Source: Laccaria trichodermophora
Taxonomy: Eukaryota; Basidiomycota; Agaricomycetes; Agaricales; Hydnangiaceae
Direction: 5' to 3'
Assembly: GCA_018417955.1 (NCBI GenBank)
Contig: JACTVC010000002.1
Coordinates: forward strand, 3,720,001-3,784,000
DNA: 64,000 bases
In this document: in pieces, positions 1-10,600 of the stretch
Layout: every line of letters starts with the position of its first letter
Position numbering within the stretch: position 1 is the stretch's first letter
Position numbers and translations under genes: made by a program
The notes under the pieces: model-generated
Told to the model about the DNA's origin: nothing
The model's input: only the letters and a program-made list of their open reading frames with translations
Databases searched by the model: none

Positions 1-1
1 C

Positions 2-1726
2 GGCGCTCTCCTCTTTTTCGCCATTGCCATTTTTTTATTCTTCAGGTTTCGCCGAACGGCACGAGTTAGGAAAGCCTTGGTTTCCCGCGAAACTAAGAAA
101 GAGGTTCCAGTTCCAGCTGAAACCGTGCTCAATCGGCCTGATCCAACGGAAAAGCCTACTCCTCTTTCAGATCATAACAATGTCAGAGTTCACTCTGCGA
201 CGTCGAACGCAGCCATCGAAGTCGGTCCAGAAGCACAATCGTCGGTACCCCGCTCACCATACACTTACGCCCACCAAGCTGGCCTTGCCAACCCCTTCGA
301 TGACACCAATTCCATTCAAACGGCGGGTTCGGAGGGCACAAATGTTATACCCATCGCTTTTGTACCAGCTGTTTCTCACCGTTCACCTCGGTCAGACGCT
401 CAAACACTTCCCTTAGCAACCTCCATTCACCCAGTTCGACCTGCCCGCTCACCTGATCTTAACCTCAATTTGGATCATGTCAATGTCTCCAATGATAACC
501 TTCGCACGGTGAACCCATATGCAACCTCTATGCTTTCGGGTATCTCAGGCATCTCGAGAAACTCATACATGTCGAATGCAAGCTATTCAAGCGATTTCTT
601 GAATGAAGCCCCGATGATCATGATGCCGACCAAAGGTGCAGTCCGTCAGGTTTTGGGTGTTGTCAAGGCCGAGGTGATCAATGCTGGGTCCATTTCCCCT
701 AACTCTTCTTCGGACAACCTCAAGGTACCGACTTCCACCTTTGTCGCTAGGCCGTCTGTAGGTTCCCCTCTGGCATCCACCTCATTCGGTCCTGCAGATG
801 TTCCCAAGGAATCAGACGAAAGTCTGGAGGTTCACGACCCATTTAGTGACAGGCATTCTTCTCTCATCACCCAACATTTCACATCACCGTCTCCTTCTAC
901 AACAACATTTGGTCAGACCCCATCTGTGCCGGACCGAGAACTCTCTTCTCCTGATTGGGCTCCCAGCGATCATAATTTACCTTGGGCTCAATCTGGGGAG
1001 CCCAGTCGCCCTTCGAGCATCAGTACGCAAGCAGGGTCGGTCATAAACATTAGCAGTGCCACTCGAGTCAACGTCGGTCTCAGAACACTGGGGAGCGGTG
1101 CCACACCTCGCTCGCCATTCAGGACTACCATGGGAAGACTAATCAGTCCCTCGTCAGCTGCTTCGGGAACCCTTCAAGAACAACAACAGAGAGCTCTTGC
1201 ACATGCACAGGCCCAAGCGCAGGCGCAAGGCCTCGACAAGAGACGACCCATCTCTGGTTCTTCTGCAATGTCAGCGGCGTCAACGCGTGCCGACTCGATC
1301 CTGGAATCGTTCCCGTTCGTGCCACCATCACCGATTTCTGACCGTCCCATACGATCCCCTCCAGTCTCCCCGCTGGCTGACCAGTCCTTCGTCAACGGTC
1401 CAAGTTCTCCACTGGCACAACATTCGTTCACCGTCGCCCCTCCATCACCTTTAGCTCATGAGTCTTCCGATCCCCTTCCCGCCCCGCCTAACAGACGGAT
1501 GCTTGGTCTTTCCACAGTATCCCAATTATCAACAGCATCGTCAGGTTTGGGATCATTCCCTTTCCAGATTGACTCCGGTACCAGTGCCGAGAGCAGCAAT
1601 CACCCACCTTCTGCATTCAATGGTCGTCAACGGGCGAGTCTAGACACCCTCGCCCTCACCAGCGACCTTTCCTCATACCCCTTGGGCTTTGACCAAGACA
1701 GCCTTTCTATGCCGAGTCAACGCTGA
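2..1726 (+). CDS. C-terminal part of a single-pass membrane protein with long Ser/Pro-rich tail (5' truncated)
   Basis: The frame is open from the window edge, so the start lies upstream. The first ~15 residues (GALLFFAIAIFLFF) form a hydrophobic helix followed at once by a basic stretch (RFRRTARVRK), the pattern of a membrane anchor with a cytoplasmic tail. About 550 residues follow that are rich in Ser, Pro and Thr and look disordered, with many SP sites, an AQAQAQAQ run and repeated SPL segments near the C-terminus (SPPVSPLAD, SSPLAQHSF, SPLAHES). I see no enzyme domain. The layout resembles fungal cell-surface or polarity proteins whose extracellular domain precedes the helix, but that domain is outside the window and the family cannot be named. 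Stop at 1724-1726. Confidence 0.7.
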   Translation, partial: GALLFFAIAIFLFFRFRRTARVRKALVSRETKKEVPVPAETVLNRPDPTEKPTPLSDHNNVRVHSATSNAAIEVGPEAQSSVPRSPYTYAHQAGLANPFDDTNSIQTAGSEGTNVIPIAFVPAVSHRSPRSDAQTLPLATSIHPVRPARSPDLNLNLDHVNVSNDNLRTVNPYATSMLSGISGISRNSYMSNASYSSDFLNEAPMIMMPTKGAVRQVLGVVKAEVINAGSISPNSSSDNLKVPTSTFVARPSVGSPLASTSFGPADVPKESDESLEVHDPFSDRHSSLITQHFTSPSPSTTTFGQTPSVPDRELSSPDWAPSDHNLPWAQSGEPSRPSSISTQAGSVINISSATRVNVGLRTLGSGATPRSPFRTTMGRLISPSSAASGTLQEQQQRALAHAQAQAQAQGLDKRRPISGSSAMSAASTRADSILESFPFVPPSPISDRPIRSPPVSPLADQSFVNGPSSPLAQHSFTVAPPSPLAHESSDPLPAPPNRRMLGLSTVSQLSTASSGLGSFPFQIDSGTSAESSNHPPSAFNGRQRASLDTLALTSDLSSYPLGFDQDSLSMPSQR

Positions 1727-2055
1727 ACTCTCTCTTAGACCCATTGACAAGACGAGGGAATGTAAATATGTACCCACGTGTGTTATCCTATCATATATGT
1801 ACTCGAATCTCTTCTCGCCCAGCACTGTGGTACCCTTCTTTAAAGTTCTGCTCAGCCTGATTGTCGGGGACATTGATTTACTATCTGTATTCAATATTCA
1901 ACCTTTATACTGTTCGCAAAAGATTAAGCCTTACGTAAGGTATTGGATGATTTATGGCAAAGGCAGGTGGCATCCTTCAAGTTTCTTGCAAGTTTCACTT
2001 GTTAAGTATACCCGCTTTCAAAGGAATTCCCAACTCCGGTGCCCGCGCATTTACC
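1727..2055. other. intergenic, 3' UTR and short promoter
   Basis: About 330 bp between two genes on the same strand. An open frame crosses it but has no recognisable protein content. It probably holds the 3' end of the upstream transcript and the promoter of the E2 gene. Confidence 0.5.
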
Positions 2056-5000
2056 ATGGAGAATGAAATTCAGCAACTAATGGAAATGGTGTGTGACCGC
2101 CTTCAATCATATCTTGGTAGTTAAGAAGATTTGATCAAGGGAGCGACTGCCGCACAGGCGCGGGCAGCGCTAAGACAGTATAAGGATGTCATGCAAGCAG
2201 CGGAAAGATATTTTGAGGGTAAATTCGACCACATCAAGGAAGGGGATGAAGACTTCGTGATGCTTGATGATGGTGAAGCTACTCGTAAATCTCGATTCTC
2301 AGCAACGGTAAATCACGTTGATTATACCTTATGGCGTCTCGTAGCAATGACTTTACCAGATCTCTGAACCCGAGGACAAGATGACTTCCGACGATGAAGA
2401 GGACGGCGATGACGATGGTACCTTCGACCCCAATCCCGCGACTTCTACAAGCTGACGTATCTCCTTTAAGACGCAGACTATATTGACTATGACTCCGATT
2501 TCGACGACAGCAGAGATACGAGCAATGGCGTCCCTGCGGTTGATCCGTACTCGGGTACTGACTTACACAAAGCTAGAGAGGACCAGGCAAATTCACAACT
2601 GTTACAGGTATCTTCTTCTCCAAAGACCGTCGCGAGGAAGTCATTGAAGTTGAAGAGGAATCTGAAATAATCTACATCCCCGAAACTAATGAAAGAGTCA
2701 AACTTATGACCCAAGGACAATGGATGAAAGGTTGTCCAGAAGGCGGAGAACAAAGCTTCTTGTTCGGACTCTATTCCCACCTGAGTGAGCCTCAATGCCC
2801 GTGTCCACATGAATGCGGCGCCTCAATAGCCAAGAAGAAAAGTGATTTTTTTGCCTTGGTTGTGAGTTCATACTCCCCGCTGTTCCTTGATATCTGATAT
2901 CTTGTAAGGCCGACTTTTCGACATACATTGAACGTCTCGGGAAAATTGTTCAGCAAAAATGTCCTCGATGTCATTCGGAATTCTGTTTGGCCTGTGGCGA
3001 ACCAATTTCTCAGGAAAAGGAGCGGATGATGTCCGCTTCAACATCGAATGATCCCCTTTTCCATTGTTCTAATTTGCAAGGGGTCATTTTAGGAGTTGGG
3101 CTCGCTATGCTCGAGCAAATGTTTATTGAGAAAAATCAGGATGCAACCGACAGCAAAGAACAAATGACGAGGAACAATAAGCGTCGAAAGACGAATGGCT
3201 CTGTATCACATGATACCGACGAAGACAATATCCATCATGCCCATGGGAGTGCGCAAGGCAAGAAAGCCAAAGGTGGGACTGGATATGCCGGAGATCAGAA
3301 AGAGGATGTAGGTTCAATTGGTTTCCTCAGCTTCAATGACCAACCCGATAACTTAGAACACTGGCCAACTTGAGGCACAAGCTGCACAACGTGAAAAGGA
3401 CGAGAAAATCGGAAAGCTTCTCAGTGCTATCCGTGTATATCTTCCCAACCTTCATCGAGAGGGTGGAGGACGAACGAGCGACTATCTTGTCCACCCCACT
3501 ACATTGGCCCACCTTCGAAGGAGATTCAACCATGTTTGCAGTACCCTCTTGAGAAATGATTCGCTCGCAGACATGTCAGAAAGGTCTGTTCTCTACTATG
3601 AGTTGTTAGAATGGCTGGAGGTGTGTTGCTCAATTGTTAAATACGTCCTTTTCAATAAAAATTCCGGGTTTTCAGACTATCTCCAATCACGAAGCACTAG
3701 CCAGCATGATGGCCATGCCTATTATGGTTGTTGCATCTGTTAAAGTTACGGCCAAAAAACCGACAACGAAATGCACTTCTGGCATTCGAGAACGCACCAT
3801 TGTTTATGAAGGAAGTTCGGGCCCTCGAGAGCTTTTGGAAGCCATAGCCATCCAGGCACAAGCTGCCTTGAAAGGACTCGAGGGAACCAAAGCCCCTGAC
3901 ACAGCTCCCGAGGAACTCACGGAGGAGCAAAAGCGTATGACAGTGGATCCGAAGGGCAAGGTTGAACAACAATTTAGCCAGAATACGTCCGACGAAAATC
4001 AGAAACTGCTCCACTTCTGTCGACGCATTCTTGCGACCGTGAATGCTATCGATCGTTCACTGCGAGATACGAAAGGCGATGCCTTTGTGAACCGCCTCCA
4101 TTCTTCTTTACCAAACATCACCTCGTCATCGCCACATATTCACGTCGAAGCAGGGACAACAGAGGAAAGCGCTCGGAAGGCATATGTGGAGTGGGCTACG
4201 CGAGTTAGGTTTGAATACTGCGATTTATCTGTCCAAGCGCAATCGAGCGACGAAGAAGATCAGCCTCCTCATTACAAATTCTTCTACGACAATGAGGCCC
4301 GTATGCTTGCAAATTCCGACATCCCCAAGCGGTCCCTTGCTATAGCTAAAGAAGTGAGCGATCTTCTCATCTCACCGACGAGTCAGCGTGCTAATATCCT
4401 CTGACCTAGCTCGCCATCTTGACTACGAATCTGCCAGTTGCATGGGATTCTTCCATTTTCTTAAGGGTCGATGAGACCCGTGTGGACGTAATTAAGGCGT
4501 TGATAACCGGGCCCGAAGGAACACCGTACGTTATTGCTCCACCGTGCGTAAGACTTACGTTGATAGCTTGTCTGACAGGTACTACAATGGATGGTGCGCT
4601 GGTCTCCTTCTTCTCTTGAACCAGTGTTAAACTCAAGGATAGCTACCTGTTCGATATTTTTCTGGGGCCGAGCTACAATCAATCACCGCCCAATGTAAAG
4701 TATATGACGGTAAATATCTGTAATAGTCGCGACTCTCTTCAAACTGATTTGCTGCCAGACGAATGGTGGCAAATTCCGCTTCAACCCTAATCTCTACGCT
4801 GTACGACTCTCCTCTCCTGACTCCCACATATATTCATTACGATAATAGGACGGGAAAGTCTGTCTATCGTTGCTTGGGACTTGGTCGGGACCTGGTTGGG
4901 TTTCTGGAAAGTCGACATTGCTACAAGTGAGTAACAGAGCTAACTGGGCGTGCCGCAATCGCGTGAATGATAGAGCAGGTTCTCATTTCTATTCAATCCA

Positions 5001-5473
5001 TGATACTCTGCGACGAGCCATATTTGAACGAACCAGGGTGGGCATCCAGCGGAGGGACTCCACAATCTCAGGCTTGTTTGTCTTTTGTTTCGTCCACTCA
5101 ACTAAGGAAGTCTCATTACTATCATAGACTCCGCAAATGTTCGGCGAATGGTGGTTAAATCCGCGGTAAATTTCATGTAACATTAACTCTCCTAGGTCTG
5201 AGGCGACTACATATTTAGATGCTGGGAAACCTCAAAGCGCCGCCAGAACCCTTCTCTGATATAATACGCACCCATTTCAGGTTGAAAGCAAAATCGCTTT
5301 CAACGCAGTTGGACGATTGGTTGAAACAAGACGATGGTAAGCCCACCAGCGGCGATGGTGGCTATAGCATTTCAAATGCGGAAGCTGGAGGCAGCGCAAA
5401 CGGGCTGAAGAAAGATATTGAGGAATTGAAAGGCATGCTCAAACAATTAGAGGTGTCTGCCAGTGGGCGTTGA
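2056..5473 (+). CDS. UBA / Cys-rich / UBC-domain ubiquitin-conjugating enzyme (E2)
   Basis: Multi-exon gene. The start MENEIQQLMEM splices at a GT near 2089 into GATAAQARAALRQYK, which together make a UBA-like ubiquitin-binding helix bundle. An acidic stretch follows, then a Cys-rich part (CPCPHECG, CPRCHSEFCLACGEP) that looks like a RING/IBR-type zinc module. The C-terminal third is a UBC fold: GPEGTPY, then FDIFLGPSYNQSPPNVKYMT, NGGKFRFNPNLYA and the active-site segment DGKVCLSLLGTWSGPGW, whose Cys would carry ubiquitin. SIQSMILCDEPYLNEPG resembles the large UBE2O/BIRC6-like E2 group rather than small E2s. A Leu-rich helix ends the protein. At least eight introns are needed, and the one at about 4530-4640 is the least certain. 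Having ubiquitin-binding, zinc and E2 modules in one chain suggests an E2/E3 hybrid; this is inference. Confidence 0.8.
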
Positions 5474-5799
5474 CGGTTCAAGGTACGTGGTTTTGACCCT
5501 TCCCAGCGGCATTGCCAAAACTTTTGCAGAAATGATTGGGTTCGTTGGACCTTGTACGCAATCTCGTTTCTGCCTTCTGTTCTGTGTACGTGCGCGACGA
5601 CGACAGTTCTTCATCCTGTCAGTGTCTACCTGAGACTACCGCATGTCATACCATCATCATGTGACGGAGCTGGACGTAACATGTGATTCCATCCATTACA
5701 ACCGAATCCCGAGCTCTCGTGAACGTCAATTTTATTTAAATACATGTTTTGAAGCGTAGCTTTGAGATTACAGAATCCAGTTCCTACCTATTGCCAATA
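5474..5799. other. intergenic
   Basis: About 330 bp between the E2 gene and the carrier gene on the same strand. No coding content is recognised. It includes an A/T-rich stretch (ttttatttaaatacatg) about 70 bp before the carrier start that could serve as core promoter. Confidence 0.4.
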
Positions 5800-7141
5800 A
5801 TGAGCGACTCCGCGATTCACTCCGTTGCTGGCGCAGCAGGTGGCATTGTTGCAATGACCGTCACTTAGTCTGTTCAATCAACTACCACCTTCGTATGAAC
5901 GATAGCCTGACAAGCTACTAGCCCGCTTATCTTTCTTTCAACCCGTGCTGCAGTAGAGACGAAAAATGAATCCAAGGTGTGTTTTAATTCGCATCACGTT
6001 CAGAGAAAGACCGAGTTAACCTGTTTACTCAGTCGACTTATCAAGCCGTTCTAGACGTTATCAAGCGAGAAGGTATCACAGGCTTGTACGGTGGTCTTAA
6101 TTCAAGTTTATTGGGCATCGCTATTACGAATGGGTATGTATTCTGAACCGTGATGAGTGATATTAACAATCTATGGTTACTTAGCGTATATTATTACTTC
6201 TATGAACGTTCACGGGAGTCCATCCTTCGTGCTCGATCAGGAACCAAAGCCCTCAGCACTTTGGAGTCTATGTTAATTGGCTTGATTGCAGGTACGTTCT
6301 TTGCTTGCACCCTATGTATTAGACCTGAGTTAGAAAGGTTCCGCAACCACGGTGATCAGCAATCCCATTTGGGTCATACAGACGTCTCAAGCCGTTCGAA
6401 CGTTAAGCTCCGACTCAGCTCAGCCAGTGGTCGTGAAGAAGCTTGGCTTTATTGAGACCGTACAAAACATTCTGGCAAAGGATGGTCTTTCGTATGCTAG
6501 CTATTATTTTGAAAAGCAAACATCAACGTAAGATCTCCTAGGGCTTTCTGGCGCGGCCTTGGTCCTGCTCTGATTTTGGTTATCAACCCGATCATTCAAT
6601 ACACCGCTTTCGAGCAGCTCAAGAATTTTCTAGTTGCTCGCCGCACAAACAAACTTCGTGCAGCTGGAGCTGCCGCTGCAGTAGCGGTGCTGTCCGACTG
6701 GGATTTTTTCCTACTAGGGGCGCTCTCGAAACTTGGTAAATTTCTTTTTGAGAACTTAATTCTGTTCGCTGACATTCCACAGCTGCGACCAGCGCTACGT
6801 ACCCTTACATGTTTGTTTTGTATGTATGCGTGCAAAACGCGAGGGCTAATCTTCGAATTTTCAGTGTCGTGAAGAGCAGACTGCAAGCGGGGTCAGCGAA
6901 TGCCCAAAAATACAAGTCGTCCTTTGATGGACTGTTGACCATCTTGAAGGAAGAGGGCATTGAAGGACTCTATAAGGGAATTGGAAGCAAAATTATACAA
7001 AGTGTGCTAACTGCTGCAATTTTGTTTGCAGGACAGCGGCGTATCTTCGAGATGACAAAGAAGGTCAGGGTGCAATTCAAATTCCAGCAGAACAACATCT
7101 CACTCGTGTTGCAGGTGCTGCAACCTATTGTTGCAAAATAA
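5800..7141 (+). CDS. peroxisomal adenine nucleotide carrier, mitochondrial carrier family (SLC25A17/PMP47/ANT1-like)
   Basis: The start MSDSAIHSVAGAAGGIVAM carries the small-residue first helix of the mitochondrial carrier family, and a splice at 5867 restores TYPLIFLSTRAA, a variant of the PX[D/E]XX[R/K] signature. Further family hallmarks are REGITGLYGGLNSSL (repeat 1), STTVISNPIWVI and FWRGLGPALILVINP (repeat 2), and VVKSRLQAG with EEGIEGLYKGIGSK (repeat 3). SNPIWV and NPIIQYTAFEQLK closely match the PMP47/SLC25A17/Ant1 subgroup, which exchanges ATP for AMP across the peroxisomal membrane to feed acyl-CoA activation. Six to seven short introns are needed. The C-terminus after MTKK is uncertain: either this frame runs to the stop at 7139-7141 or a last intron is spliced. 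Converges on the IQGAP gene. Confidence 0.85.
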
Positions 7142-7632
7142 TAGATCCGCCAGGTGCCATAAGCCTGATATCTTATGAGGTTATCAGGAGGCGATGTATT
7201 GCTGCGGAATTATTCATAACTTCTTGGGTCTTGTAGTCATGGTGGAATAGGGATTCCAGGCTCCAGAGCGAAGTCACGTGCACATACATACAAGCATCAC
7301 ATGATGATGTAGTACATACTGAGGGCAATACCATCTACCCAGCTAGCTATACGCTGGGGAAGCACCTCTGCCCGTTCCAATGGTATTTTCGATTTCCTGA
7401 TGATCTGCGATAATCTGCAATCTCTCGAGTTGGAACTCATGTCGTAGACTATAGTGACTTTCGTTTTGCTCCTGAGGCAGTGCTCTGGATAAATATACAA
7501 ATAATCGTGATCAGTCGCCTATCGTTACAGAATGTATCTAAGTTGCTATAAGTAATGTATGGGAAGACAGATGATGCATACAGAGACTAATGTCCAAATT
7601 CAGGGGACAGAACGACGGGCAGAGGAGGGTCA
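7142..7632. other. convergent intergenic region
   Basis: About 490 bp between the 3' ends of the carrier (+) and IQGAP (-) genes. It should hold both 3' UTRs. Short ORFs here have no recognisable content. Confidence 0.5.
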
Positions 7633-10600
7633 TCAAACGTAGAATCTGCAATGTACATGAGTATGAAGTCTGATTAAGAAGATTAAATCATACTTTTTGT
7701 TGATCTGATAGAGAAACAGCTCAAAGTTGACCTTCACTTTGCCGTTGAACAAGGCCAAGGATGGTCTTTTTTCGTACTTGGCTTGCAAAAGATCCTCCAT
7801 TCGAACGTCTTCGGATGCGATCCGGGTCACAATTCCGAGCAAAGTCGATTCCAGCGACAGGGTGAAGATGCCAGCCGTATTGGATGACATTGTCAATTGT
7901 AATTTATCAAACTGGCGAGGGGAATATTGATCAATAGAAAGGAGGATGCCTTTGTCGTACAGATATTTGGCAGTATAGAGGAATGATCCGAATTGTGGGG
8001 TTTGTCCTGACCTCTGTAGATCTCGAAGATGAAAATACTGTTTTGTGAATGGGAGGACGAAGCGTTTTTTGCTAAAAAAAAAAAGGTCAATTTCGGGATC
8101 CAGTTCGGTTGAACTACGCACCCCTTTCCCCTCTGCATAGTATTCATTGCTGTCTCGGCGTAGCTGTGATAACTATCGATTTGTTCCTCAAAATACTTCT
8201 TCCGCTCGGCCAATTGTCGAAGGGCTTCATTCATATTCGTCATCTCTTGCTGACGCTGGATGCGTTTCCTATGCTTGCTGCGCACATCACCCGCAATGGC
8301 ATTCAAAATGCCTTGGAATCCGTCAGCACGGCTAATTTTTCCGCCTTTCTCAAGCTCTAGTAAATTAGAGATCGCAAGGGCTTTAACAGCAGCAAATTTT
8401 AATCTTCGTGGTCGCTGAGCTAGAGGTTTGGCATGGAGCTGGAATCACTTACGATCGAATGTCTTCAAGTCGGTAGGCCGAATCGTTGGCAACGGCGGAT
8501 GGCTGGCGCCGTGGATTATGCCGCATCTCGTTCTCCATTTCGGCATCGAGAATTTCTTCCCACATTAACTCGTCATCCTCAGTCACCCGACGCATCAAAG
8601 CCTCAATTAGATCCTGGGCCGGTTGCACTCGAAGTATTGCGAGGACGCCGCGTTTGGCCTGAACCCAAAGTGTTTTCTCTTCGGCAAGGGGGTCTACAAA
8701 GAAACGAGTTTCAGAACTAGGCAAATTTTCCGAACTCGGAAGTCAACATACCACGAACGTCGGCAAATCGATTCGTGAGCTCAAGTGTAATCGCAGAATC
8801 TCGGGCATCTTTGAGTTCTTCATTGTCGAGGTGTGGGACACCGCCCAGTTCGGCAAGAATGACCTTTAGCGTATCATCATTGCTTGCGGTCTGAAATGAA
8901 CGTAAATCAAAGTCGAAGAAACTGCTGACGGACGACACACCAGATAATCTTGATGCTGAGACAGTAAAGAGTGGACGGTGTATATCTCATTTGGCGATAT
9001 ATATATGGGTTTCGGTTGAACAGTCGCATCCAAGAACTCATGAGCATGAAATTGGGACTCAGCATCCGGCACATCCGCAACTAACAGCAGGATATGTGAA
9101 AATGACGGAGGCGGACGGGGTTGACGTTTTACCTTCTATGAGCCAGGTAGACATTTGAAGTATTGCCTTTCGAACATAATCATTTATCGGCACGTAGATA
9201 GGATTGTCATCATCGAACACCTCTCCACTCATAATTTGTGTGAGGATCTTTGATATTTGCGCAAGGTTCTTTCGGGCGGCTATGTTGACGGTTTTAGAGA
9301 CAATGTCAAATGTTTCTGGTGTTCTGACAGTGGCCATGAGTACAACAAAGCAAATGAAGTGGGCAAAAGTCTCACATTATAGCGGGGTTGATGTAGCGAT
9401 AGTACACAAGACGGCCTATACATGTGGCATATATTTCATCCGAAGCGTCGGGGAACTTGCTCTGAGTACAATGAGCCAGAAGTACATTCCCGATGCTCAA
9501 GAGACCTACCCGGAGGCTGAGAAGGGTCTCCCTGGCTAGATAGCGCATTCCATATGGCATCTTCCTTGTCGATTGAGTGATGGCGGTTACAAATGCTTCT
9601 GTCCACCATTGGAGAACTTGAAGATCTAAGTGGATGTTGGAAATCTACACAGCGAACGAGAGGAAGAAAGAACTGACGACGAATGTATATTCCTCTAGTA
9701 TCCGGATCCGCGAGGGCTTCACGGAAAGAAATATCTTTTGGTTGAGAGCTCAACACTCCTGACCTCATTTCTTCTACATCTATTCTCGCTCGATGGATCT
9801 AATGTTATGCTGAGCAGGTTCGCTGAGAATGCAAGTAGACGTGGAGGCTTACTACAGAAGGGTCGACTTCAAGGTCGAGATCAGCGGAATCGATGACCTC
9901 TCGGATGATGGATTGATATGCATCCTTGACGTATGTGACTTGCCTCGGACGAATATAATGAACAGCGATGTTGATGTATAATGGGTGACCGCGCACTATG
10001 TCGTTCATACTCGATGCAGCAGCAATCTCATCCCTGATAGCAAGCTGGATGTTGACTGAGTAGGTTGCGAAAGAGATAACAACGAAGAATGCTCGCCTGG
10101 AACAGTTTCAGCAGCAAGAAATCTTCCCTGCGATCTTGGCCATAACCAAATAGGGTCAATACCACCCTCTCGATAAAACGACGGCTTGTCTCTGAACATG
10201 TCTCTACAGATGAACGAACGAAGAGCTTGCTTAGGTATTCGCCACGAGTTTGAAGGAGATAAAAAAGCTGTTGATACAGCTCTAGTTTCCGCCGCGCGTC
10301 TTGATCGAGCGTATTAGGGCCAGAGAATGGGTCACCATGCGCCGCCAAGAGAGAAACTCTGGCAGCGTGTGCGGCAGCACTGTCCGCCCCATGTCTTTTC
10401 CTCGCTTTGATCAACTCGTCAAAGCTCTTGACATTTTGGACGATGAGCGCAATCTTAACCTCTAAATCGTTGACCTCATTTTCGAGTGCCTGATTTTCCC
10501 GAATGTGTTCCACAACACGTTTCCTGAGTCTTTCGACCTTGATTTCCTCTTGGAAATCAGCTTCAGAATCGTCAAGAAGGTGAACGAAATTCTTGATCGT

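Noticed and set aside
1689..2066. 125-codon plus-strand frame downstream of the first gene
   Set aside because: It overlaps the 3' end of the first gene and the start of the E2 gene, has odd composition and no recognisable motif.
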